Below are positions 45,426 to 57,058 of a stretch of 64,000 nt of DNA, in pieces; the stretch's first letter is position 1, and the number at the start of each line of letters is the position of its first letter. The notes under the pieces were generated by a model that saw only the letters and a program-made list of their open reading frames with translations, searched no databases and was not told the origin of the DNA. The position numbers and the translations under genes were made by a program. The stretch covers positions 62,001-126,000 of the forward strand of contig JADLZK010001126.1 in NCBI GenBank assembly GCA_015847255.1. The letters run 5' to 3'. This DNA comes from Hyparrhenia diplandra (Eukaryota; Streptophyta; Magnoliopsida; Poales; Poaceae).

Positions 45426-46290
45426 TATTTTGAACCCAAATGGTGATTTTGCCCTAGTTTATTTAACTTTGCATTTCTACCCTCGTTTCTTTCAAACAAA
45501 ACCTCTGTCTACCTCATTTTCAACACCGTTGGTTCTGCTGATATTAAATGGTAAAAAAAAGAAAGAAAAGATAGGCGGGCCAAAAGACTAAAATACCCCT
45601 TGGTTTTTCCCCTTCTCTTCTCACGCTAAGGCCCCGAACAGCGGCTCGCATCCTTCAGCGTCCGGACTTCTCCCCGTCACACAACTCAGCGTCACGCAAC
45701 AAACCGGCGGTCTCCGGTCGCCCTCCTCCTTCTCCCGGCACCCGGCCTCCCTCTTCTCCCCATCGCCCTTATCCCGGGGGTTGCAGCATGAAGGGCAGGA
45801 TTTAGGGTTTTAGGAGGCGGCGGGGGCCCCAGCGACGCTACTCGGGTGGTTGAGCTCCCTCTCCTAGTCGCCTTCTCCCTCTCCTCGGCTCCTCAACCTC
45901 CCTCTCTCCTTCTCCCCAATTTTGCGCGCACGCCGTCAATGGCGGCCGTGGAGTACGCTACTGGACGGGCTGCGAGCGGATGCGATGCGGAGGAGGCGGA
46001 GAGAGGAGGTCCGTGGCTCGGTCGTAGCCTGCTCGGTCGCTCGGTCATGGTGGATCGGAGCTGGAGGGTGGGGACGACCCCGACGAGTGGGTCCCACCCG
46101 GTAGTGACCTATATTAGCTTGCTTGTACTCTGATATAAAACTAGGGTAAAACTCATGGGCAAAGTTATCATTTTTGACATCGTTGGAGGTTGGGGATGAC
46201 CCTGATGGGTGGATCCCATCATTTCAAAAGAGTGAGAGTAAAAACGCAAAGTTAAAAAAAAAGAGGGTAAAATCACCATTCGGGATGAAG
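45426..46290. mobile_element. MULE-like non-autonomous element with long terminal inverted repeats
   Basis: The left end (aaatggtgattttgccctag, followed by tttaactttgcatttctacc) is matched in inverse at the right end (gtaaaaacgcaaagttaaaa, then gagggtaaaatcaccattcg). The repeats are about 70-100 bp, typical of Mutator-like elements. The GC-rich interior (45600-46110) has an open frame at 45846-46133 with no known domain. No transposase is present. A captured gene fragment (Pack-MULE) is possible. Outer boundaries are approximate. Confidence 0.55.
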
Positions 46291-46429
46291 TAGTAGGCGC
46301 GAAATGGATCGATCCTGGATGTGCTTTCTTTGCTAAAGACGATCCATTGGATCGGATGAGGAAGTTAGCAAATGCTACCACTATGCAAATTTTGTCGGGC
46401 AAGAGAGGCCATGGGCAACTTACAATATA

Positions 46430-46692
46430 GGGTGTGTTTAGATCTCTGAAAAACGGGTGCGTTCGAATTGAAAAGCATTGTAGCACGTTTCGTTTGTTTG
46501 TGTTAAATATTATCATACTATGGGGTAACTAGGCTCAAAAGATTCGCCTCTCAACGTACATGTAACTTTGTGCAATTAGTTTTTGTTTACCTACATTTTA
46601 TACCCATGCATATGTTTTTTTACTACATTTAATGCTTTGATGTGATGGGTACTTTGAAAATTTTGGAGAAAGTTGGGGAACTAAACATACCC
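46430..46692. mobile_element. MITE with GGGTGTGTTTAG termini
   Basis: The 263-bp element starts gggtgtgtttagatc and ends gaactaaacataccc, with ATA directly on each side. Internal gggtaactaggctcaaaagattc is a common core of grass MITEs of the Tourist/hAT-like kind. Confidence 0.75.
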
Positions 46693-46708
46693 ATAACTAA
46701 ATGCACCG

Positions 46709-46990
46709 CCAACTGTGTTTAGTTTCCAAAAGTTTCTAAAAGTTCTCAAGATTTTTCGTCACATCAAATCTTTTGACACATGCATGAAGCATTAAATGTA
46801 GGTAAATAAAATAACTAATTACACAGTTTGGTTGAACTGTGCGAGATAAATCTTTTGAGCCTAGTTACCCATGGTAGGACAATAATTACCACATACAAAC
46901 GAAAAGTGCTATAATATTTTTAGCTTAACTTTTCGTAGCCACTTTTCAAATATCGTTGCTAAAATTTGGCAAGTGGCTGAAAAGTGCACT
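46709..46990. mobile_element. Second MITE of the same family, inverted and degraded
   Basis: It contains the same core in inverse orientation (aatcttttgagcctagttac) together with a gtgtttagtttcc terminus. The right end is not clear. It lies 17 bp from the previous element. Confidence 0.5.
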
Positions 46991-47100
46991 CGTAACACTT
47001 TTCGTTTGTTTGTAGTACTTGTCGTCCGACTATGGGCTAAAGAGCAGTACAATAAGGCCCGTCACTTGGCTTATAGCCAAGACATGTCAACATATTCCTA

Positions 47101-47334
47101 GGCCCTCTTTGGGAGGGCTCCCGTAAACTCCGGCTACGGCTTTGTAGCGACAACTGTAGTGCACGGGAGCCGGAGCCGGAGGAGCCGCGAAAACAAGCAT
47201 CTCGGCTCGGTCTTTGTCGGCCGACTGAAGAAAATGAGAGAGAGAAAAACGGCCGTCTACGGTGATTGCAACGGTGCCGCTACCGTGAGGTGAGCGAAGC
47301 CGGAGCCGCTCCGAAAGCTGCACCAAACGGGCTC
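47101..47334. mobile_element. hAT-like MITE with GGCCCTCTTTGGGAGGGCTCC terminus
   Basis: The left end ggccctctttgggagggctc pairs with the right end (gctgcaccaaacgggctc), and the subterminal ggagccggagccgg parts pair with ccggagccgctcc. Elements with GGCCCTGTTTGGCA-like ends are frequent in grasses. Confidence 0.75.
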
Positions 47335-47480
47335 CTAGTTGAAAGAGAGAGAAAGAAGGGAAAAGCATCAGCTTTGGCATGCATGCGCGCCCGGCGCTTG
47401 CACGCCCGCCCCCAAGTCATGGGTCCCTCCACTACCGTGTGTTGGCAGTAATTTGCTTTGGTGGTTCAGCTCACGCATGA

Positions 47481-47752
47481 GGCCCCTTGGCAAAAAGGAG
47501 CGTGGCTCCGGCTCGATAAGATCGTTGAGCCCGACACCGGCCGCTGCTGTTCCCGACATACGACAATGTTCATCCGGGCGCCAAGCATTGTAGCACGCCG
47601 TTTTCTCTCCCCTCTCGGTTCTCTCACCGACAGCGATATTGTTCATTGGGCGGGTCGAAGCCGATTTCGTGGCTTCTCCGGCTCCTCCTCCTACCAGCTT
47701 CAAAAGATATGAACAGTTCGAGCCGAGCCCGGCTCCTTTTGCCAAACGGGGC
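47481..47752. mobile_element. hAT-like MITE with GGCCCCTTGGCAAAAAGGAGC terminus
   Basis: The left end ggccccttggcaaaaaggag pairs with the right end ggctccttttgccaaacggggc, and tggctccggctcga pairs with tcgagccgagcccgg. It is related to the element at 47101-47334 but has its own ends. Confidence 0.78.
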
Positions 47753-47759
47753 GGATATT

Positions 47760-48495
47760 GGCTGCAGCAGCTACAGTAGATGCGGTGGTGGAATCCATAT
47801 ACTAGTAAAATATATGAGTTGAAATAGGTATAAAAGATCAACTATTGTATGAATAGGCTATTAAACTTGTCTCCAAATGACATGGTTTTGGCTTATAGCC
47901 AAGCTTATTGGTCTTACTCTAACTAGGCTTAAAAATTGTCTCATAAAGTACATATAATTAGTTATTTCATTTACTTATATTTAATGTTTCATAAGGTAAA
48001 AGATTTGATGTGACGAGAACCTTACATTTGTCTGGACGGGCAAATGAACTGACGCAGCGCTGCGCTGATCTGTGTCAAGTCATCGCGCACCTGTGTGCAT
48101 GTGACGGTTGGCCCGTGTACCAGCAAGGAGTTTCCACGATTGAGCACGTACGGGTATCAGTTGTTGTCAACAACCCTGTGCTGATTGTGACAAGGCATAT
48201 ACTATTATTATATATTACTGTATTTATATATTACTGTATATATTTGTCTGTTGTAGCAAAGATCCAAGCGAAATGTCTCATTCGAAAGCGACGTGACCAT
48301 GCGAACATACGTACAGTACGTATCAGCAGTGCGATTGTGTGCCGACACTGATGCTAGCTGCCCGTGCAGCCAGAGGCCACCAGGTCATCGGTCGTCGCAC
48401 CGTATATAGCGAGGGGCAGTGAAGCCGCAGAAAAGTCTGCCAGGGACCCTGCATCGCCCACGGTGCACGGTGCACCACATGCTTTACAACTACAC
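47760..48495. other. Intergenic, no feature recognised
   Basis: Mixed AT-rich sequence with chance open frames. I see no domain, RNA gene or repeat end. Confidence 0.4.
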
Positions 48496-48497
48496 AC

Positions 48498-48728
48498 CCC
48501 TTCGTCCACTAACAAGTGCATCTTTGGACTTTTAAAACTTCTGTTTGACTATTTATCTTATTTAAATTTTTATGTAAATAATAAAAGAAATAAATTATTA
48601 TAAAAATATTTCAAATGATTGAATAAGTTATAACAAAATAAATAATATTTATTAAATTTTTTAAATAAGACGAACGGTCAAATAAGAAGCGAAAGAAGTC
48701 AAAAGGTGCACTCATTTGTAAACGGAGG
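48498..48728. mobile_element. Stowaway-like MITE
   Basis: The left end (ccttcgtccactaacaagtgc) pairs with the right end (gcactcatttgtaaacggagg). Inside, gtttgactatttatctt pairs loosely with aagacgaacggtcaaat. The right side is followed by TA; the left TA is not evident. Confidence 0.7.
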
Positions 48729-48902
48729 TAATACATACAGTTGTGCCACTGCACAAGTCGCCGTGGAGTCAAGAGCGTGCGACCAAAGAGAATGGCCGCC
48801 CTATGGGAGCGCAAGTGGGGCGGCTCACGTTGATCGCTTCGCCCAACTAGGATTTATTAACCATGCGGTTTTTCAAGCCACCGAGAGCTAGGTGTTTTAT
48901 TT

Positions 48903-49640
48903 GCACCGTCACGACTAATAGAAAAAATAATAAAAGCCCGAGATTGACTCTAAGCGGGTTTGGATCGGGGCTTGGCCACCGCCTCGCCGGGATCCACAAG
49001 CTCGGCACGGATCCGTGCTTGGGGCGCCGATCGGGGGGGGGCGCGGATCGGGCGTGGGGTCGCCGGATCCGTCGGAAGAGATAGGGGGAGATGGGAGCGC
49101 CGCGCACCGCCGGACAGCGCCTGCTCCGGTTCCTCGGCGCCTCCGAGCACCCTTGGCGCGCCCGGCGGTTCCTCCACCCACGGCCGCCACAAGACGTGCC
49201 AGCCCGCCGCCCTTGAGCCCTTGGCCCGTCCAAGACCGGTCCCTCCATCGCTGCCCAGCGACCGCCGTTGGAGAGGGTGAGGAGAGAGTGGGAGAGGGAG
49301 AGAGTGAGGAGAGAGATGGGAGCGGTTGCAGCTTCGGGATTGACGCACGGCTGAGAAGAGGGAGAGAGAGAGAGGGTGAGGAGTGAAACCCTAGGTACTG
49401 TATATATATAGTCAGGTGTGATTTCGGGTTGGTTTGGGACTTTTCTTATGGCTGTGGCCTCTATTTTCTGTGGCGGGCCTCTTAAGAAAAACTGCCACGA
49501 CTAATTGATTATGCGTGGCAGTTAACGGTTAATTATAAATACCACCACAGTTAATAGAGGCATTAACTATGGCGGTTTGCACAAAAAAAAGCCACAGTTA
49601 AGATTTGCCAAACGTCATGTAAAATCAATCAGTAGTAGTG
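48903..49640 (-). mobile_element. Short CACTA relative, one end degraded
   Basis: The right end reads caatcagtagtagtg, a CACTA terminus. The left end near 48909 is a poor match (cacgactaatagaa) and no shared 3-bp duplication is seen. Subterminal repeats contain gccacgactaa/cgtggcagtt. Read on the minus strand, a TATA-like ctatatatatacagta (about 49395-49412) is followed by ctagggtttcac and a GC-rich segment. The plan mirrors the neighbouring element at 49705-50839, so the two are probably one family in opposite orientation. Confidence 0.6.
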
Positions 49641-49704
49641 TAGGCCGCTAAAACAGAGGCACCCTCGACCTCCCCAGGTCCCGATAACTTACTCATCCGT
49701 CATG

Positions 49705-50839
49705 CACTACTACAGTAATCATTTTACAAGACACAACCCAAAAACGGTGGCGGGCGTCAAGTTTGCTCGCCACGGTTAATGCCCTGATTAACAGTGGCAG
49801 GCGTTTTTTTATTTACCGTGGCGGGTATTTTTGCCGTCATGGAAAATCGATTTCCGTGGCAGGCATCCTAACTTGCCCGTCAGAAAATAGATTTCTGATG
49901 GCGGTCATATTGTAAGGCCCACCACCGAAAAGACTGAGGCCCAACCAGCCCAGATCGAGGCCCAATAGCCGTCTTCATATATATAGTGGACTTTAGGGTT
50001 TTTCCTCACTCAGTCTCAGCCTCCGTCTCCTTCCGCCCCGGGAACCACGGCTCCCTCTCCTACTCACTCTTCTTCCCCTGATGCTTGCTCGACAAGCGCG
50101 CGCCGGGCTCTCACTCGGCACCGCGAGCTGCGCCTCCCTCCCTCTCCCACTCCAACTCCTCTCCACTCGCCTCCTTCTCCACTTTCGTGGCGGCCGGGGC
50201 GGATCCATGACAACGATAACGGCCGGGGCGGATCCATGACGGTGGCGGACGGCGGCGGCGTGGGGCCGGCGCTTCCACCCGACGGCGGCGGCTGGAGCGT
50301 CCACGGCGGCGACGGCAGCTAGGGCCAGATCCACGATGGTGCGCGGAAGGCGGCGCGGGGCAGGCAGCGTCGGGGCGGCTCAGCGGCTGCGGCGTCCGCG
50401 GCGAGAATGGCGGCCGGGCAGATGCCGCAGCGGTGGCGGGAAGTCGGGACACAGGCCAAGTAGCGTCGGAGCGGCGGCGACGGCTGGGCCACGATCCACG
50501 ACAATGCGGGGACGACGGCGGCGGGGCCACACCATATCCGGCCGGATCCACGGCGGCGGCAGATCCGGTCCCCCCCTCCATCGGCGAGGAATGGCGGCGG
50601 TCCGCCCGGGCTGGAGCTGCGGCGATCTAGGGCGCGGCGGCGGCGGCGGCGGAATCCAGGTCGAATGCGGCGCAGATCCAAGCCCGTGTGGGCTTTTTTA
50701 TTATTTTTCCAAACGATTTTCGGTGGCGGGCACTTTTAGCCCGTCGCGGTCAGACCACGATTTACCGTGACCATAACACCGCGACAGGCTAACGGAAAAT
50801 CAAAAAATCGCCCGCGCCAAAATAATAAGAGTAGTAGTG
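49705..50839 (+). mobile_element. CACTA element 3, 1.1 kb, non-autonomous
   Basis: The element starts CACTACTACAG and ends aagagtagtagtg, flanked by ATG on both sides (49702-49704, 50840-50842). Subterminal gtggcgggc motifs repeat at both ends. Inside, a TATA-like catatatatagtgg (about 49976) is followed by tagggtttttcctcactcag and a GC-rich body, which resembles a captured promoter and 5' UTR. No transposase and no convincing protein are present. Confidence 0.9.
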
Positions 50840-50842
50840 ATG

Positions 50843-51109
50843 ACCATGTCAATAACATGTGACGTTTTTGGTTTATTCCAATTATATTTTTGCAAAATCA
50901 CTCATACATATACATGCACATACACTCAGACATATTAACATACATATATCTTACCTTAGGAGCACCTCCATATTATATAATCTACGGGCTCATTATTATG
51001 TATGCGTGTGTCTATAGGGGTGACATATCTGCCGGCTTAATCTTAGTCTTTTGGTGGTATATTATATATTATATATTCATAGGAGCAGAGTGTGTGCATA
51101 TGTCTTGAT
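50843..51109. other. AT-rich spacer
   Basis: Microsatellite-like atacatatacatgcacatac and repeated tatattatatatt sequence. No gene. Confidence 0.4.
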
Positions 51110-51729
51110 AGTTTTTTTTTTTTTTTTTTTTTAGGAGAATGTCTCGAGAGTTAGTGGCTAAGAGAAGCATAGGTATAGTAGGCTGCTGGTATGATGGACT
51201 GGTTTGGGCTCTGCGCATTTTTTTTACATGCCTGCCTTATATTAAATCAACCGGCCGAGGCCTAGCTTTGTGAACAGTACATTAACTGATCACTAACACA
51301 TGCTGGAATTAAATTACAAGCCACCTGTCCAAGCGACGTGTGTTGGTGACTTGGCTAGCTAAACAATGAGCAACTTTTTTTTACAAGATCTACTAACATA
51401 AGCAAAAGAAAACTCAAGAAAGGCAAGGCTAATCGCTTTAATTTCCTCAAGAAATAAAACAACGATGGAGCGTCGACCCTCCTTCCACAGATCACTTCAA
51501 TGCGCTTTAATTTCACACGCTGGTAGCCATTCTCTGTAGCAAGCTTCAACCCATCTCTGCAAGCTAATGCCTCCATGGTGCACACATCAAGGCTTCTGTC
51601 ATCCCATTTTGCTTCTGCTGTTTTAAAGGCTCCTCTATGATCGCGAAGGATGCAAGCTGTTGCCTCCGTGCTGTTCTGAACCTGGAACGCAGCATCAGCC
51701 TTTAGTTTAAAATAATCTATTCGTTCCAA
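51110..51729 (-). mobile_element. LINE 3' fragment with an RNase H-like domain
   Basis: On the minus strand the frame 51729-51355 reads KLKADAAFQ, then LRDHRGAFKTAEAKW and MEALACRDGLKLATENGY, the pattern of the plant RNase H (RVT_3) domain found at the C terminus of many LINEs. A T run of about 22 at 51110-51132 would be the poly(A) tail on that strand, about 220 bp beyond the domain. The frame loses similarity after VICGRR. A stand-alone RVT_3 gene fragment is the alternative. Confidence 0.65.
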
Positions 51730-51862
51730 ATTATAATATGCTTTGGCTTTTTCCAGCTAGATACATAGCTGTTGCTATGTATTTTGATATACACTATAGC
51801 TAAATGCTAAGAAAAATTAATGTATTTAGAAACGTCAAAATATCATAAAATTTGAAATGGTG
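51722..51862. mobile_element. Stowaway-type MITE
   Basis: The left end (cgttccaaattataatatgctttgg) pairs with the right end (aatatcataaaatttgaaatgg). It resembles the element at 14589-14697. Another terminus of this kind, cttataatttggaatggagg, lies at 52114-52133. Confidence 0.65.
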
Positions 51863-54800
51863 GATATGCAAGCAATACCTCCGTTACACAGAGAAGAAAG
51901 ATAAATTTTGATTTCAGTATCACCAAATGAATATAATTTCTCTAATATCAGGGTTCACGGGGGGTTTGGTGGAATGGGTTCTATTCACTAATGACTTTAG
52001 AAGGGGGTTTGGGGGTGGCGATCATGACACCGCAATCCATTTTGCTCTGTATCACGGATATAATAATATGTCTACATACATAGTAAAATGAATGCACCAA
52101 AAAAGTCAAATCGACTTATAATTTGGAATGGAGGAAGAACTGGATAATCGACATTCCATATATGTTTCACAACACGTATTTGAACTAACATAACCTGCCG
52201 GGACGATGCATTTCATTTTCCTAAAGGGAGAAGGTGCTGGTGAGGTGGCCGCCAGTGGCAGTCGCCCCTCGCTCTCGGACTTTGCAATTATGAAAAGAAT
52301 AGCGACGTACGCTGATAAACTTGTTACCGAAAACAGAAACAAGTTGAGAACGATAGCGCTGGCGAGCGGATACTGCCGCCTGATGACATGCGGTGCTTTC
52401 AATCGCTTGTACTGACGTAGAAACCTCCAGATTGTGAGTAACCCAGTGCGAGGTCCGATCCACTTGGCGATGAAGATGGTCAGGAAATAGATGGCCACGT
52501 ATATGGCCAACATCACGTAGAAGAAGGCCGCCCTTGCGCTCACCACGGCCACCAGCGCCGCGTAGAAGGCCAGCAGTAGGCAGACGAGCGACACCCACAT
52601 GCAGTGCAGCGCCAGCACGAAGCTCTTCCACGAGCCCGCGGAGCGCGATGCCTTCCGTAGACGAGCAGGACCACCGCGACCACGGACGTCGCCACCGCCA
52701 CGGTGTCCAGGCAGAGGAACCACTTGAAGTCAACCTTGCGCGCGAGGACTGCCTCGCCCGTGGTATCGCTGTACCCGCCGGGCAGGTTGAACCCGGCGGC
52801 GAACGCGGAGGTTGCGATCAGCACGGCTACCACGGCCAGGCTGTCGGAGGCCTTGTCTATCCCCTGCCACGCCGCGTCGTTGCCGCTGCCGCGGCCGCGG
52901 CCGCCCCACCTCCACGGCTTCAGGTGGTCCTGCCTCTGCGGCCGGGCTGCGCCCCGTAGGCGACCAGCGCCACCACCAGGCTTACCATGGTGAAGAAGTT
53001 GGTGGATCCGCGGCGAGATCGAAAGCCGTGTGCCCGTCCTTGTTCAGGACGTTGGCCTGCACCTTGCCCTTCCGGAGCAGGTCCGTCACGACGCTGTGCG
53101 CGCCCGCGGCCACCGCGAGGTGGAGCGGCGTGTTCCCGTCCTGTCCTGCGCGTCCAGGAGGCCCCGCTGGGAGGGGTTCTTGATGGCTACGGACACCACC
53201 CATCGGCGCTTCTCCATGGCCGCGGTGTGCACGAAGGTCCTACCCTCGTCATCAAGGAGCTCGTTGGCGTCGGGGCATCTCTGTAGCATGTTTAACACTA
53301 TCCCGGCGTGGCCCATTCGCGCCGCGACGTGAAGCGCCGACAGACCGCCCGAGTCCTTCTTGTACAATGTTCGCCGCGTCGTCGCGGTGCGCAGGATCGC
53401 ATGCACGATGGTGGGATCGCCGTTGGACGACGCGAAGTGGAGCGGGGTGCTGCCATCGCAGTCGACCTGGTCCACAAGTGCCGGCCTCCATTCCAGCAGC
53501 AGCTCAACCATTTCTGAGCTCTGGAAGACGGCGGCGTGCAGAGCATTCTGCGAGCTCGGCCCTGCAGATGACGCGGCCCTGCAAAACGTAATAATCGCTC
53601 TGACAGCTTCCACCGACCCGCTGATTACCGCCAGATACAGCGCCGACACGCCTGCATTGTTCAGCTCGGCCGCCGGCTCCGCCGCCTCCGCGACGAGGGC
53701 CTCCACCGTAGCGCCATGCCCTTGCCGCGCCGCCAGGTGCAGGGCCGTCTCCCCTTCCTCGTTCTTGCATCCCAGAATGCTCTCGCCACAGTCCCGGGCA
53801 AGCCGGGCAAGGACGTTGACGGCCGTGGCGTGCCCAGCCCTTGCCGCGCAGTGCAGCGGCGTGTCCAGCGCTGAGTTCCGGCTAGAGAGGAGCCCCTGAA
53901 CCTGATCCCGGAACCTCAAATACAGCTCGTCGATCAGGTGCTCGTGCCCACAAGCCGCAGCCACATGCACAACGGTGTTCCTTCCTTCAGTCACCTCGTG
54001 TATACTGCACTGTCTATGCATAAACATGCCTGAAATGGAATAAATAAGTTTCAATAATCAAAATTGTTGTGGCTCACATACAGGCTAGAAAAGACATAGG
54101 CGTTAGTGCGGCACCACTAATCCACGGTCGTCCGCGAGATGGGCAACTATAAATTTTCATTTGGCACGAGTCCAATGAGCCGGCACGGGCACGGCACAAG
54201 AACGGCCTGGCTTGCATGTCATCGTGCTCGTGCCTAGCCCGGCCCACTCCCAAGGCCGTGTCTGGGCCACCAATTTGGCCCATAGTGCCGGCCCAGGCCT
54301 GGTCCGGCTAAATAGCCGTGGCAACCCTAGGCATAATTTTAGCTGTTGGATCCCCCACCTCCTCACCTCCCCCTCCATCCAACCGTACAATCCCACATCC
54401 ATTTTACTATATAACCAGCCCCTCCCCTGGGATCCCATCAAACCCTAACCCTCCTCATTTCCTTCAACCGTCCACCGGGCGACGCGGCGGCTCCTCTCCT
54501 CCCAATCTCCCATCAAACCCTAACCCTATCGCTCGAGTACGCCGGCAGCAAGTGCGGCGCATGTGCGGGTTGGCCGGGGATGACGACGACAATGACCTGC
54601 GTGAGGACAAGGAAGAGCTGTCCGGGCATTCATCTACGTCTCCGATTGAAGTCGACGACTTCGTCCCTCACGGAGGAGCTGGAGATGGTGTGGTACGTGA
54701 ACCTCAACCTCAAGAAGCCGAGAACAATGGCAAGCGTTCACGCCCATCAACCTCGCCCGTCTGGATGGATTTCAAGAAGCTCTACAAGGTCGTTAAAGGT

Positions 54801-56489
54801 AAGAAGGTAAGGTGTGCTGCTAAGTGCATCCATTGCTCTAAGCAGTATTCTTCTCTCTCTAGCAGTAGCACCGGCCACCTCACCCGCCATAGAGGTAGAT
54901 GTCCAAGTCGTCGCGAATAAAGTCGCATGTCTCAGTCTCAGATTTTGTTTAACCCTGATGGTACTATGCGTAACTAGGAATATTGTCTGATTCGTGCCCG
55001 TGCTGCGCTTGTCCGATTGGTTGCTAGGCTTGATGTTCCTATCAGTATGGATGAAACTAATGCTTTTGAAATATACATTAGATCTGCTCATAATCCTGCA
55101 TTTGTTCCTGTCTCTACGCAAACCACCACTAGGGACACGGTTAAAACTTGTTACTAATAAAAAGGCTAAGCTTGCTCATTTTGTTAACTCTCATTGGCAA
55201 TTATGTGTGGTTGACCTCGATATCCGGTGCAGTAATGCCAAAGAGGACTATCTTAGTGTTGTTGCTCATTTTGTTAACTCTCATTGGCAATTAGAGAAGA
55301 GAGTGCTTGGTCTCGTTCTTTGAACGTGTGCTATCTGTTCTTTACGGTTATGGGACGCATTGAAAAGGTGTTTGCTATTACTCTAGACAATGCATCATCT
55401 AATGCTCCTGCTATGCGTTTGCTTCGGCCTTTGCTGTCTAGATACCTAAATATTGAGGTTGTTGATCCTAATGCTTATGTTAATTCTTTGTTTCTGCATC
55501 AGAGATGTGCATGCCACATTATTAATCTTATTGTTATGGAGGCCCTTGAATCTCTTAAGCCATTGATTGAAACATTTAGAACTACAATTTCCTTTTTGAA
55601 CTCTTCAAAATAGAGAATTGTTGCATTTAAAAGTTATTGCATAGCCACCGTGTGAGACCCGAAAGTTTGATTAGATATGGAGGTGAAGTGGAATTCTACC
55701 TATCCGATGCTTAAACATTTGTTTCCTCATAAGATTTCATTCACTACTTTCATGCATGCTCATTATCCTAGAGTTGAAGGTAGTCCATTCCTGTTAACTG
55801 ATGAACAGTGGACTGATACAGAAAAAGTGCTTAAATTTCTTGAAATGTTTTATGATTCTACATTTGCTTTGTCTGGTGCGTACTACCCTACATCCCCACT
55901 AATGATTCATTATCTTGTTAAGACTGCTATACACCTGAAGAAATATGGTAATGACTAACACCTGAGAAATGTGGTTCGACCAATGATTGATAAGTATAAT
56001 AAATATTGGAGGGACATTCCTTTGCTTTATTCTTTTGCATTCATCTTAGACCCTAGAGCCAAGATGAAAGGTTTCATCAAAGTTTTTTAGAAGGTTGGGT
56101 ACCCTTACAGATATAGATACAAATCATCTTGGCACTAGGGCAAGACTTACTGATGTTCACAACAGATATAAGGCCAAATATGGAGCTTTTAGGTCGAGGA
56201 GACCAGATGTTCCTCCTAACATGTCTGGTAAGAAAAGGTCTGCTTGGGATAAGATTTATGACCATGACTGTGATGGTTACGGTAAATGGTAATGCGGTGC
56301 CCATCCTTTAGCTGCTACCTTTAATCTATCTAGCGATACCTCTCAGAACTTCTCTGTTTGCATCTTTTGCTACTTACGGTTCTAATTCTTTTGAACTGAT
56401 TACTTACTTGGATTTGTGACACAGTTAGCTAAATGGATGATGACTTTAACTTGTTGAACCGGTGGCATAAGCATAAACTCACTTATCGG

Positions 56490-57042
56490 TGTCATGTGCC
56501 AAGAAATAGGGTCGAGAATGACCGCCCACGAGGCCCGAGGGGATGGGCACGGCGCCGCCGCCGCCTCCGCCTCCCTTCCGAGATTCTTGAAAATTAATTA
56601 GAGAATAAAGAAGGAATTTGGTTAGGATTATCTTAGGCTTTTTGGTGTGTGAGGGGATATTCCATCCATAAGGAAGACCCTCATTAGGAAAATAAATAGG
56701 ATTGCTTGTAAAAAGGTATTCCGATCTATAAGGAAACCTTTTAGAGAGATTGCTTGGTTTACAAGTCCCACTAGCCGGGCTATAAAAGTAAAGGGTCTGT
56801 AATCTTTCGGGGTAACAAGCAATAAAGAAATTATTTCCTCCCCTCTTCCTCTACCACCGCCGCCGCCCCTACCCCCGCGCGTGCCCCCATAACCGCACCT
56901 CGCCGCCGCCCAGCCCCCCGACCCACCCCGCGCCACAACCGCCACCGCCTCACCGTCGCCACCGCCGCCACCATGGCCCGGCGCGCGCCGCCGCCTATGG
57001 GCGTGCCGAGCCCATGTCACGCTATATCGATCTAGTTTGTGG
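56490..57042 (+). repeat. 5' LTR of element B
   Basis: It begins TGTCATGTGCCAAGAAATAG directly after the hAT coding stretch. It carries ggctataaaagtaaagggtc (TATA region) near 56777. Its last bases (gtttgtgg) differ from the right LTR end (gtttgtgaca). Confidence 0.8.
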
Positions 57043-57058
57043 TGGTACCGGGAGGCCA

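Noticed and set aside
52534..54000. Plus-strand frames opposite ACD6-like copy 2
   Set aside because: They are antisense shadows of the ankyrin and PGG exons.
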